64,000 bases of DNA, taken from contig NC_080423.1 of the NCBI RefSeq assembly GCF_029873635.1, positions 100,688,991 through 100,752,990 of the forward strand, read 5' to 3'. The translations under genes were made by a program, and so were the position numbers. The notes below the pieces were generated by a model. That model was given only the letters and a program-made list of their open reading frames with translations, was not told the DNA's origin and did not search any database. Shown one piece after another: positions 8,636-20,555 of the stretch. The DNA comes from Malania oleifera. Its lineage: Eukaryota; Streptophyta; Magnoliopsida; Santalales; Ximeniaceae. How positions within the stretch are numbered: position 1 is the stretch's first letter; every line of letters begins with the position of its first letter.

Positions 8636-10038
8636 GTGATATTTAGACCCCTGGGGGAAGCAGAATTCAAGTTTGTAGGGTCGCATGTACAATCCCCGCC
8701 TCAGCTAGTTTCAACTATTCAGGCCAGGAGACTACTGCTGAGTGGTTGTCAGGGGTTTGTGACGGTTGTGAAAGAGATGTTAGAGAATGAGTTGAAACTT
8801 GCTAGCACGCTTGTAGTGAAGGAGTTTGTGGATGTTTTTCCAGATGAGTTACCAGGCTTGCCACCCGACCGTGAGGTGGATTTCTCTATTGATCTACCTC
8901 CCGGTACAGCGCCAATTTCTAAAGTACCTTATCGAATGGCACCAGTGGAGTTAGCAGAATTGAAGAATCAGTTACAAGATCTGCTAGATAAGGGCTTCAT
9001 ACGGCCCAGTGTATCTCCATGGAGAGCTCCAGTTTTGTTTGTGAAAAAGAAAGACGGGACTATGAGGATGTGTATAGACTATAGGGAGATAAATAAAGTG
9101 TCAAGAATAGGTATCCTCTATCCCGTATCGATGATTTGTTTGACCAGCTCCAGGGTACACGGGTGTATTCGAAGTTTGACCTCAGATCTGGCTACCATCA
9201 AGTGAAGGTGAAAGTAGAAGACGTCTCAAAGACGGCCTTCAGGACTAAGTATGGGCATTACGAGTTTCTAGTGATGCCGTTTGGTTTAACGAATGCTCCT
9301 GCGGTATTTATGGACTTGATGAATAGAGTCTTCCATCAATACCTAGACCAGTTTGTTGTTGTTTTTATTGATGATGTACTGGTCTATTCTAGGAACTATG
9401 AGGAGCATGAGACGCACTTGAGGCAGGTTTTGCAGACACTTCGGGAAAAGAAGTTGTACGCCAAGTTTAGTAAATGTGAATTTTGGCTGGAGAAGGTCGT
9501 GTTCTTGGGGCATGTTGTATCTGGAGACGGTATTTTTGTGGATCCTAGCAAGATTGAGGCTGTAATGAATTGGGCTAGACCGAGAAACGTCCACGAGATC
9601 AGGAGTTTCTTGGGGCTAGCAAGCTATTACCGTCGTTTTGTTGAGAGATTCTCAGCTTTGTCAGGGCCCTTGACACGACTGACAAGGAAGAATGTTAGAT
9701 TTGAGTGGGACGATAGTTGTGAGCAGAGTTTTCAGGAGCTGAAGCAGAGACTAGTCACAACACCAGTGTTGATCATCCCATGTGGGGGTGAAGGGTATAC
9801 CATTTACAGTGATGCGTCCTTGAAGGGACTTGGCTGTGTATTAATGCAGCATGGCAGGGTAGTGGCGTATGCATCCAGGCAATTGAAAGAATATGAGAAG
9901 AACTACCCTACCCATGATCTTGAGTTGGCTGTAGTGGTACACGCACTAAAGATTTGGAGGCATTACCTGTACGGTGAGCAGTGTGAGATCTTCTCCGACC
10001 ATAAAAGTTTGAAGTATTTCTTTACGCAGATGAACTAG
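8636..10038 (+). pseudogene. Gypsy reverse transcriptase and RNase H, integrase missing
   Basis: Copies element RNA into DNA and removes the RNA. The first part (8636-9100) carries [18 protein letters not shown] and [20 protein letters not shown]; a frameshift near 9100 moves the rest to another frame. That frame holds [14 protein letters not shown] (catalytic Asp in FDLRSG), [20 protein letters not shown], the active-site box [11 protein letters not shown], the connection [12 protein letters not shown], and RNase H motifs [14 protein letters not shown] and [10 protein letters not shown]. Coding ends at TAG 10036-10038 just after RNase H. Integrase and any chromodomain are gone because a reversed LTR fragment begins at about 10040. 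RT motifs are well kept, so the insertion is not very old. Confidence 0.9.
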
Positions 10039-10039
10039 A

Positions 10040-10635
10040 TGTTTATTAAATACAGTAGTATTTGTCATTATCAAAACCGGGCGTGACCTATAAGGTCAAC
10101 AATTTTCTCAAAAAATATGTATATGCTCAATACGTTTTCCTGTGTTCGAAACCCAACATGTCTGTAAACGTAGTTTCATCATGTCTGTAATGAGCAACCA
10201 ACTTGAGTGGACATCCATATATCACCATCATGTAGTCACCCCACATGATCGAGTTATGCAATCCGAAGGCAGGATTTAGCCATGGTTAGCCCACCAGGCT
10301 AAGCCAAAAAAATTCTTGTCTGTAGTACGATTGGCCCACCGCAGCCTAGTTCAGACCCAGGGACAATAAACATCTCTTCGCAGACCCAATCGACTTCCAA
10401 TACCAACACTCTTCCCGAGAAGTATGGTTGCATTGACTCATTTCCTAGCAAAGGTACCATGCTCTCAATTACATCACTGGTCCATTAGGGTTCCCATTCC
10501 TATAATTTCCATAGTAATCTCAATATCAAAAATATCATGTCTGTATAAATCACATTTCTAGGTATCAAAATATCATATCTATATTTTCTATATTTCTCAT
10601 AAGCCAGTATAAATCACATTCTGTCATAAAATATT
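10040..10635 (-). mobile_element. Gypsy LTR fragment J, reversed
   Basis: Minus-strand LTR sequence joined directly to the broken pol end. It has the conserved stem-loop (10227-10232 with 10244-10249, ATCATG pairing with CATGAT) and, further right, the GGTACC palindrome region near 10454. It lacks both LTR ends. The junction shows rearrangement after insertion of element A. Confidence 0.75.
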
Positions 10636-11063
10636 TGTAACGACCCAGAAAATACTGATATTTAAATATTAAAGAGAGAGGAAAATGGAAACAGGAACAG
10701 AAGGAGGCGATAGACTTCGTCGATGACATCGCATTTTGGAGATAATAATAATATCAACGAATTGCTAGGACTTGTCGACAAATACAGGGATTCGTCGACG
10801 AGTGCATAGGGAAATTTGTCGACGAATACAGGGTTTCGTCGACAAGTGCATAAGGAAATTCATCAATGAATACAGCGTTTCGTCGACGAGAAACTACCGA
10901 GCGAAGAATGGGCTGCTCTGAATTTCGTCGACGAGTACAGGGTTTCGATGACGAATTTAATGAAGGACTCGTCGACGAGGTGACGTGTCTCGTCGACGAA
11001 TCTGGCAGTATAAATAGTGAAAACCCTGAATTTTTACCTATTTTCAACGCTCCTCTCTCTCTC

Positions 11064-11118
<55 letters not shown>

Positions 11119-12922
11119 TCTCTCTTCGTTTCCGGGCCTGTTTCTCGTTAGATCGAAGATCTGAGGCTACCACGACGCTCCTGGCGAAGTTCTTTGCAAG
11201 TCTGCCGGAGCTGATCGTTGGAAAAGTTGTGTTGGATTTCGTCTCAATCTTAGGGTAAGACATTTTATTCAGTATTTGCTTTTTCCTCAGTTATAAGAAA
11301 TATTGTAGGTAAGAAAATACTGATATTTTGTTTTGAGGGATTGTGTTTTCAGGATGTTGAGTTAGGAACCCTGCGGGTATAGAGCCATAATTTTATAGGG
11401 GCTTTTCAATATTAAGGTAAGGAAAATATGCTATGTTAGGAGTTTTCATAATGCTATCAGAGATTTCATAGACATATATTTATACTAGTTTATTATACAG
11501 TATTTACAGAATATAAGTTTAAATGCTTGTGTGGCTTGAGTAGATTTTCATGATATGAAGAAATTTATATAACTTTTATAATATATCATTCTATACTGAA
11601 TACCCAGATATAGACAGTATATATAGTTTATATAGTTTTTCCCAGTATATGGAATTATACAGAATATAAAGATATAGATATATGTTCACAGAGATTATAC
11701 AGAGAAATGTACATGCATATACAGCTTTTATACAAATAGTTTCATGAGACAGATATATATATATACATATACATGTATACAGTTTTCTTCAGATCAGTAT
11801 GTATATCACAGTTTTATACAGAATAGTATATACAGAGTTATAGCATGTCATGTTTCCTATTACCATAACATACAGAGTATATAGACAGAGTATATAGACA
11901 AAGTATACATATAGAGATACAGAGGTAGCATCAAGATGCTACAGATACAGCATACAAAGATTGCAGTATTTACAGTATAGAAAGATAGTGTTATGGTAAT
12001 TTTGGAAACATGATGAAAACAGTAAAAGAGTATATATGTATATATGCATATAGTATCAGATCCTTATGGAAAGATTACAGACAGGTACAGTACAGATATA
12101 GAATACAGAGCACGGTACCGTTACTATATACAAATAGAGTGCAACCACATATCTCAGATAGTGTGTGGGTACCGTCAGCCGTGCTCGGAGAGGATGCAGC
12201 TCCCCAGTTCACTGGGTGGAGGGGGCCGATTTTGACGAGGTAGTAGCCAGTCTCGAGCCTAAGAGTGTTTGGTCGAGCTGAGTTAATGTAAAGTATATTG
12301 ACTTATCTGGAGGGCCGACCAGATGAAGTTCCGCCTACGGGCTGCACAACCCTATCATGAGGGGTTAAATCATGACGTACAGAGTCCCAGGGATAAAGCA
12401 CAGTTATGTATATGTATACATTTTTACATTATATAATGAGTATAGTATGATATTATCAGTATGAAAAGTAGAAAATACAGACGATACAGTATATTTTAAA
12501 TTGAGAAAGAAAGATATGCTTTACAGATTATTTGTTGCATTACAGTTCAGTTATTATTTAAAAGTATCCTTAACTTAGTTGCCACACATTAGTAATAGCA
12601 TATTTCCACTTACTGAGCGTCGACTCACCCCATTACTTTAACATTTTTCAGGTGAGCCAGTTAGGCGAGCAGATCAGGCTCGCGGATAGAGAATAGTTTG
12701 ATTACCTTAGTTATAGGGTGAGTTTTTGATAGAGTTGTGTATATTTTTGAGTAGATGATGTTGGGGGGTATTTTTGTATGGCTATGGTCTGTATACACTG
12801 GATTTTGGTATTGTATAGTATATATGTGAATGGTTCTATGATATGTGTTCCCGCTTCTTAGATATGGATGTAGATACACAGATATATATATATATAATGG
12901 CAAGAATTTTGAGGTCGTTACA
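10636..12922 (+). mobile_element. Complete gypsy LTR B
   Basis: Starts TGTAACGACCC and ends GGTCGTTACA, 2287 bases. In order: an array of TCGTCGACGA palindromes (10702-11008), TATA box GTATAAATAG (about 11006-11015), CT tract (11053-11114), the block 'accacgacgctcctggcgaa', splice-like signals (donors 11255, 11417, 12718; acceptors 11352, 12651), ACGGTACCGT (12112-12121), the stem-loop (12355-12375) and 'acatttttcagg' before the 3' end. The flanking pentamers are ATATT and ACAAG, so there is no target-site duplication. It is either a rearranged solo LTR or the displaced LTR of another element. Confidence 0.88.
10702..11008 (+). promoter_or_regulatory. TCGTCGACGA palindrome array upstream of TATA box (LTR B)
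   Basis: About ten copies of the ten-base palindrome TCGTCGACGA or one- or two-base variants, at least five of them exact, spaced roughly 20-40 bases and ending just before GTATAAATAG. Most variants are CpG-to-TpG or CpA changes. The position upstream of the TATA box makes this the probable U3 enhancer or promoter region of the LTR. Confidence 0.75.
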
Positions 12923-14266
12923 ACAAGCCTATGCAACTTGGGGTAGAAAGCATCTAACCTTTCCAAAACCTTTGAGGATCTTTTTTGAATTTATACTTTT
13001 AGAGATTTTTTTGAATTTATACATTTAAAGACCATCCTTTATTAAGAGGTAGTTAAGTGCAAACTAATAGATCTTATGCTTCTTACAAAAGAAAGAAACA
13101 CCAATTTGAGTCTCTAATGACTATTCGTACATGTGCACTTGTTCATTATTAACATAATCATGGATGATAAGATTGATGATGAGTGAACAATCACGAAGCT
13201 TGATAATCAAAAGGTAAAAAAACCATTGAAGATAAATATTTGCAGACTACAAGAGTTTAATGAATAAGCTCAGAGCTCAAAACATAGGACAATAGGGTGT
13301 AGTTAACATCTCATTTTCCTAGGTTTTACTCCTACTAAAATGGCCAATCCATTAGGTACCAAGAAACAAATTGAATTTATTGTCAACCTAATGTTGGCCA
13401 ACTATTTACCCAACAGTTCTACAATATGAAAGCAATATAGGTCCATTACAAGAAGTTTTTGCCTATACTCAAAATCCTACACATAGGTTTTTAATAAAAC
13501 TGTAATGAAAAGAGGAAAAAGAGTAAAAAAGACAAAAAAATGATATCAAAAGACCCATATAATTAAATACAATGTGCATAGTTTATAGAGTTAGATTCAA
13601 AATCATTGCTATGGTTTTTACATGCAATTGTGCGATCTAAAAGGGGTGTTGACAAATGGCAAAAAAGGGTGATGACACTTGGATGCAAGGAAAGAGGATT
13701 GAGAATGGTATATGAACTAGCGCCAATATATATATACTTTTGGATCGCTAGGAAGCAATTCATTAAATTGAGTTATTGAAGGTTTGTTACTGTGATTAAA
13801 TCATAGCTCCCCATCTCTACTTAGTTAGTTAGTAAAATAGCCAAAGGATGAATGCATTTCTTTACCTTGCTCTAACAATGATTTTTTAAAACTAATTAGC
13901 TTTGTTTAATGTCATCATTTTTCCATTGAAATGTCTTAATAATAAAATGATAGTGTTGGAAAGACAAGAAGCTCATTGTGCACCTTTCTCGTAGAATTAA
14001 AGAAAGATTATCATACTTTGGCTTTGATAATACTAGGGGTTAGACAAATGGGATGCGTTTGAAATGTTTTCATTCATACTTACATAATTACTTAATTTTT
14101 GTACTTTTTCTTATTTTTACTTGACTAATTTAATTTTTTATGTCATATTGATTTACTATCACAATATTATTATTTTTTTTTCAAATTGTTAAACAAAATA
14201 TGATTTAGTAAATTTTTTTATTGAAATTTAAAATTCATTGGAATATTTTAAAATATTAAAGGATCG
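12923..14266. other. No gene seen
   Basis: AT-rich DNA with no open frame of coding-like composition, no recognisable exon on either strand and no LTR or LINE motif. Confidence 0.5.
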
Positions 14267-14605
14267 ATAGACACCAACAAAATTGTCGTCATGATTAGTT
14301 TTTAGTTAATTGTAATATATTTTTATGTTAGTTTTAATTATTATTAAAACATAGACACCAACGGAATTGCGGTTATGGATTAGTTTTTAGTTAGTTATAA
14401 TATATTTTTGTGTTAGTTTTGATTATTATTAAAAGATAGACACCAATGGAATTGCAGTTATGCATTAGTTTTTAGTTAATTATAATAAATTTATGTCTTA
14501 GTTTTTATTATTATTAAAAGATAGACGCCAACAGAATTGCAGTCATGGATTAGTTTTTAGTTAATTATAATATATTTATGTGTTAGTTGTAATTATTTAT
14601 GAATT
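14267..14605 (+). repeat. Tandem repeat, four units of 84-85 bases
   Basis: Units start at 14267, 14351, 14436 and 14521, each beginning ATAGAC(A/G)CCAA and including 'ttagtttttagtta'. Units differ by a few substitutions. A small local satellite with no coding potential. Confidence 0.88.
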
Positions 14606-16840
14606 ATCTAACACTTATTATTTTACAATACTTTTCTGTTCAACCAATATTTCTCCAAGCATATTTTAAGAAATCAAAACTGGACATCAAAGTACCAAAT
14701 CCCTTTATATATATTAATTATTTTTTTCTAAATGATGATGTCCGAGACCCTTTGGACACTCGATTAATTCATTGGAATAATGGGTCCGTCTCTCTTTGCC
14801 TGAGCCACCATTGGGGGCAAATATATATATATATATATACTGAATGTTAGGAAGCAAATTAAATAATTACAGTTCTCAAAAACATATAGAAAGAACCACA
14901 ATAAAACTACAAAAGACGAAGAATACTAACAAATAAAAATATACCAAATGACGTCCTTTAATAACACAAGGTTTTATTATTGAAAGGCCACTCGGCCCAT
15001 GCACGTACACAAAGTAGACTGCTAATTAAAATATAACAAAGTATAGACATGGATCATGCATGTCTAATAAAACAACTATTTAATTCCACAACATTACTAG
15101 ATAACGTAGATGACTTTCTGATGAACAAGAATAATGATTGATGTCTATCGTATCGTACAGTTATGATGATTATGAGTAATAGGTTTTAGACTCTTAAATT
15201 TTTATTGTACTTTCATCTTTTGATATTAGACTATGTTGTTTATGCTTTTTGGACCTTATGCTCGGAAATTTCATTTGTTTTTTTTTGGGGGGTAGTTTGA
15301 AGCTTGAACTCTTGTGTGTTTGTGTTTCCTTAATGCAGCTAAAGATAAGTTTCCATTATTTTCAAACAAATCATCTTTGCTTTAAGAATGATTTGAGTAT
15401 CGAATTTTTCATTTGTTCATCTCCTCTCCCTCATGGTTTCTATTCCTGTACTCCTCCTTTTCTCATTTCCTTTCTCTCCTCTCTGTCCCTTCCTATTCTA
15501 CCCTCTTCTTTTTTCCTTTCTCATATTTCTTTTCATTGTGTTCTACATCAGCAAGCATAAAGATATTGCTGTGACACATACCTTGCGACTATTTCAATTC
15601 CAGCGAACAATGATGCTATAGCTTCAATCTAATTAATTCTTAACAAATTAAAATTCACAAAGCATTCTTGGGTGAATTACACTTACATCACTTGACCCAA
15701 TCAATAAATGCAAGTGTCCCCCTAGTATGTCAAAAATAACATTTGTCTCCCTTGAGATATGTTCATTCTGTCACCAACAAGGTCTTAAATTTTGATTTCA
15801 ACTCAAATTTTGAAGTGCTCCAAAAGTATGGAAATTTCAATTTTGATTTGGAAAAAAAAAAATGGAAATTAGTAGTAAAGCATGGAATTCTTTTATGAAT
15901 CTTTAGAAATGGTTAACAGACATAATAATATAAGTTTTAGGACTAATATATTACAAGTTAAATACATCTATGTTGTATATGAGGTGGAAAAGTTGTAATA
16001 TAATATGTGTATCAAACACATTTATAAAATAATGTGCATTAAACATATTCTCATTTAATGCAAATGAAATTCATAAATCATTTAAACATTATTTATTACA
16101 CAAATAATGATAATTCAGACATTAATGGTTAAATAAAATGCTGTTGTAAGTATATTTTTTCATGTAATTTTAAAAGCCCTCGTGATAATTGTTTTGTTTC
16201 AATAAAAAAAATAAAACAAATTAAGAGAGTAATTTCACTTTGCTCCTAAACCTCTCATTTGAATTCCGAGGAAATTTCATTTTATAGTTAAAATTTCGAC
16301 AAGTTTTGCTATAATTTCAAGATTTTGATAAATTTCAGATGATTCGTTGAAATTTCAACGGAAATTATGTAAAATGGAAATCGATTTCCATTTCGATTTT
16401 GAGGTTGATAGAAATTTCAATAATTTTGTGGAAATTTAAGACCATGGTCACCAACCTCCCCTCCCCTCCAATTGATTGATCAAAATTATTAACATAAACG
16501 ACATTGTGATTTGAAAGGAAAATTTTGCCTGAAATTATCTTTCTTCAGCATTAAGTTCAAATTCTTAGAGCAAATTTGTCATTTTTCATACATAAATGAT
16601 AGAATCATCAAGTCTCAACGAAGGTTTGTGTCATTTTGAAATGCAATGTGAGTGCCACTGATTAATGGACAGATAAACAAAGTGCCATGATTAATGAATT
16701 TTTCCTCACTTAATTTTATTGCAAACTAGATTGAGAACGAGAAATAATGACAATGCCAATGGTGTAGCTGCCACAGATAATGATGATAAGAATAATAATT
16801 ACAATAAAATCCACCATGTGCGCATGTGTGTGCACAAGCG
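14606..16840. other. No gene seen; small repeat remnants
   Basis: AT-rich. Around 15660-15770 there is a block ('gggtgaattacacttacatc' to 'gtctcccttgagatatgt') of the kind often found in short plant transposon remnants. Nothing here looks like an exon; the missing PP4R2 exons were searched for and not found. Confidence 0.45.
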
Positions 16841-16842
16841 CA

Positions 16843-16875
16843 TGCATGCATGTGCGTGCGTGCGTGCGTGCGTGC

Positions 16876-16933
<58 letters not shown>

Positions 16934-17071
16934 CAAGCAGGGAAGGAAATGCATGTCTACTTTCATATCACAAATTTATGTTATGTGAATTCTAGAAACA
17001 CATGCTGGAAACAGATCGATGCAGTGCACGCATGTGTGTGTGTGTGTGTTTGTGAGAGAGAGAGAGAGAGA
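16843..17071 (+). repeat. Compound microsatellites (GT)n(GA)n, two blocks
   Basis: Two similar blocks, 16856-16928 and 17033-17071, each GT-rich then GA-rich. They are followed by similar sequence ('tctacttt...acaaatttatgttatgtgaattc' and 'tctccttagggcaaatctatgtgctatgaattc'), so this is a short tandem duplication of about 150-180 bases. Confidence 0.85.
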
Positions 17072-17238
17072 GAAGCAACAAGGGATATGCCAGTCTCCTT
17101 AGGGCAAATCTATGTGCTATGAATTCATAGAAACACACAATAACAGATCAATGCACCAACTCTAACCTTCAAACCAAACACTCAATACTGAAACATAACT
17201 CTAAACAATGGAAAATCAGTATCACAATAAAAACATAC

Positions 17239-19555
17239 CAAAACTTCCCAGTTGATGCAACGACTTCCAGAATTCCTCTAACTTCTTCCTCAGCAATTTC
17301 ATGCCTGGATTCCGTGCCTCTGAAATCTCAAGTACAATACAGTTAAACAAAAAAAATAGAGATGTTCTAATTTCCTGTAACACAGACCACTTTTATCATC
17401 AATGTTTATGTGAAGTTGTCCTGAGAATCAAGAACTTCTATTTTATTTTTTTAACTGTTTACATTTTGCCACATTTTTATATATTTATAGCTCCTGGCGT
17501 AAATGCATAGGTATTTGGTTCTAAGAAACTACAGGCCCATTTGGTTAAGGTTTCACCATTTCAGGTGTTTTCTCTATCTTAAAACCTAGAAAGCATGGAT
17601 ACCAACAAGACACAAATTTCACATGTTTGGTTAAGTTTTGGGCAATCTTGAAGTTTATTATTTTTAGAATTTTTCCTATTTTTGCAGCATTTTTTTGGTA
17701 GAATTTTATAAGCTAAAATTTTTGTAAATTATCTAGGATCTTTATGATTTAAAGATTTCACATGTGTTATTCTAATATTTGGAGAATTGACATTATGTTC
17801 CATTAATTAGGTTTGATATTAATTCCTAGAGATTGTTTACTTATTTAGTATTAGGAGAAAAACTATTTGAAAGGCTTGATCTGTGACAGACTGGAATATT
17901 GAGCAGTCAGCCCGATTGAGTTTTCTCTTCATTTTTATTTCTCTTTTAATTTCCTCTGTTTTTTCTATTCTCCTGCATCCCTCACTTGTGCCAATCAGTC
18001 CTGTGTCATGCAGCTTTTAAAAACATGTCTCATTCAACATCGAAACCTACATTCACAGGGCCCCAGAAACAGTGTAGTAATATGAATAAAAGTCTTCAAA
18101 TGGTTTCACCAATAAACAAACTGAACCAAAATAATGTGAAAATATGAGGAGGAGCACAAAGTCACACCTGCTAATGCTATTAGGGTGTGTTTGTTTTGCA
18201 AGACCAGACTATTCCAGAATCAATAGAATCAGAGGGACTATGATAATAATTTTATCACACGTTTGGCTATAAGTGATGGGATAAGAACATATGTGGAATT
18301 TTAAAAAAAAAAAATATGCCTATAAAATGCTTAGCCTAGGACAGCTAATAGGGAAATGGCTGGTTCTAGCTCTTGCACATAGACTAAGGATCAAACCACC
18401 TTCCCCCACCCCCCCTCCCCCGGAAGAGCCTAGCCAATATCTTAGGGCCCATTTGGTAATTGGTATTACTATAAAAAAATTATGTAAATGAAGACTAAAA
18501 ACTAAAAGGAAAAAACTAGAAACCAAAAACCAACAACTTGTTTGGTTCATATTTCTAAAACTAAAAAATAAAAACTTGGTTGAAGAAATGCTCATTTTTG
18601 TTATTGAATCAAATAAAATTAAGAAATATAATTAATTTTAAAAAGTACAAAAAAAAATAATAAATCAATTACATATATAATAAAAATAGAAATTATTATT
18701 TTAATAAATTCTTATATTTCAGAACTCATTTCTAGTGCTACAAGAACAATCTTATTGTACATGACAATTGAAAAATAGCACAATAATTTTTAGATGACTT
18801 TTATTACTTTTTTCAAATTTTCAAAAATTTTATTGATATTTTTATTTTAAATTCATTTGGTCATTTTGTACTAATTTTAATTCCAAAACAATGTATACAA
18901 TTAATATTTAATACACAAAAAAAAAGTATTGTGCCGACAGATTTCCAAAACAACTAAAATCTGTAAAATCTGGTTTTCAAATTTTTCAAAAACAACTTAA
19001 ACCAATAACAAAAATAAAAAACTAGCAATGTAAACAAACGCGTTGTCATAATTAGTAAACCGAACTGACTTAGTTTGGTCACACCAAACCTGAGCTATAA
19101 AGAGCTTAGCCAAGCCTAGCCCCCATTACGCATTCATAAGGACTTGAAATCATAAAAATGGCATCTAGGTCTTTACAAAAAAAAGGGGTCAGGAATGAAT
19201 ATGCATGCATATATGAATACATATATAGGGGGAAGTAAGGATAAGGGAGATAAAAAGAACAGAGTGTGCAAATAAAAGGAAGCTAATAATCAGAGAACAC
19301 AACAAAATAGCTGTAAATGATAACAAGGCCTCCATGATGTTAATTTTAATGGGCCCTACAAACCAAATACACTTGATATCGTTTCCATATAAGTATTATC
19401 CACCTACAGAATGATCAAAATATCTTGAAGAGGCGGAACTTACCCATGATTTGAGATGTCAGCATCCAGATTATCATTCTGACAACTAATATCATTTGAG
19501 ACGGTTGCATGCTGTGAATTTTCATCTGATGGCATCTCCATTAAAAACCCTTCAA
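17239..19555 (-). CDS. PP4R2L: PP4R2-like protein phosphatase 4 regulatory subunit (N-terminal exons only)
   Basis: PP4R2-type subunits tether the PP4 catalytic subunit in nuclear and DNA-damage signalling. Exon 19555-19444 has acceptor ATGTAG, a short leader, then ATG at 19541; it encodes MEMPSDENSQHATV... and ends CATGG before donor GTAAG. Exon 17319-17239 (acceptor TTTCAG, donor GTATG) continues in phase: GTESRHEIAEEEVRGILEVV, then ASTGKFW. ILEVVASTGKFW matches the conserved start of the plant PP4R2 domain as I remember it. The exon phases fit (GG plus A). The expected following exons (Trp-rich and 'SFQLKQVLSEYPEA'-like) were not found between 17.2 and 1.6 kb, so the gene is truncated or its remainder has moved. 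Because the ATG exon starts with an acceptor, a non-coding first exon must lie upstream, perhaps at 29.5 kb. Identification is good; completeness is doubtful. Confidence 0.72.
17530..19440. other. Intron with small transposon-like repeats
   Basis: Between the two PP4R2-like exons. 18446-19040 begins 'gggcccatttggtaattg' and ends with 'caatgtaaacaaacgcgtt'; reversed, the end reads AACGCGTTTGTTTACATTG, an imperfect terminal inverted repeat typical of hAT-like miniature elements. 18184-18265 shows a similar 'gtttgttttgcaag...acgtttggct' signature. Boundaries and duplications could not be fixed. Confidence 0.4.
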
Positions 19556-19806
19556 CTACATAAAAATTATGAGCATAACAGTTAACAGAAATTATACCTC
19601 TAAGATAAATTCATTATACAAAAACCCACAGAAAGTAAGAGTCTATTCAGTATTATTTTTGTTTTCTGTTTTTGTTTTGGTACAGTGAAGAACCAAACTA
19701 TAGCAACACTTTTGTTCATATTGCCAGTTTTGTGTTTCTGATTTCAGTTTTCAACTGTTCTCGAAAAAAATTGAAAACTAGATTTTATGGTTTTCAGCTA
19801 TTTTTC

Positions 19807-20555
19807 TGATAACCATACCCTTTAAGCCATGGTAAATTTAAATTACTTTCAAAAGTTGCATGGTTGTTGCATTTGCTTTTGTATTGAATGAGTTTATGCT
19901 AAGCATGTTGTGCATTAATTAAATTTCAGTTAAAAAATTTTGGAATTTTATTTAATTCATTAGTGGTAGGAGGACTTAGATGAAATGAAACTAAGAAAGT
20001 CCATGTTAAAAAAGAAATAACACAGGTTTTGAGGCAGAAATAGAAAAAATAAATAAAAGCGGCATGCTGAAGCTAGGTGCAGTACAACAGAGCCAACTTG
20101 CTGCCAGTCGCTGCTGTCCTGGTCAATTTCCAGCTATGCCATACCAGCAACAACAGTGTATAATTGACTTTTGCCATAAGACCAAAGTTAGTGAGAGAGA
20201 GGGAGGAAGTGAGAGCAAACGCTGCAGGAAAATAGGAAAATTTGGGGAAAATAAGAAAAATACAGAAAAATCATAGGAATATCAAAATTCGACAAGCTCA
20301 AAAACCAAGGTAAGTGCTGTTAATTTTCATTTAGTCATCTAAAGATAATGGAAAAAATTGGAATTCAAAGGAAAAAGGTTAGGAACTAGCAAGCAATTGC
20401 ATCCTAATAGAAAAAAAAAATTGTAATTGTTTATTTGTTACTTAGTATATATAGCAACAGGAGTTCTCTTTGGTTTTCAAGACTACATATCTTTCTTTCG
20501 TAGATGGCAAATTTATTTGCTACGCTATTAGCCTTGTAAGGATGATAACAATACT
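19807..20555 (+). mobile_element. Truncated copy of the 26.4-kb solo LTR family
   Basis: Shares with 26426-27250 the start 'aaccataccctttaagc', the 'ggcatgctgaa' block, a GA-rich purine stretch, the 'ccaaggtaagtgctgttaat' block and 'cttgtaaggatgat'. The copy stops after 20555, so only the first 750 bases of the 1.7-kb LTR are present. It lies upstream of the PP4R2-like ATG exon. Confidence 0.75.

Noticed and set aside
12661..12966. Minus-strand frame of 101 residues across the end of LTR B
   Set aside because: Crosses the LTR boundary and has no domain; chance frame.
15249..15621. Pyrimidine-rich frames with Phe, Leu and Ser runs
   Set aside because: Composition follows a CT-rich stretch; no start context, splice sites or domain.
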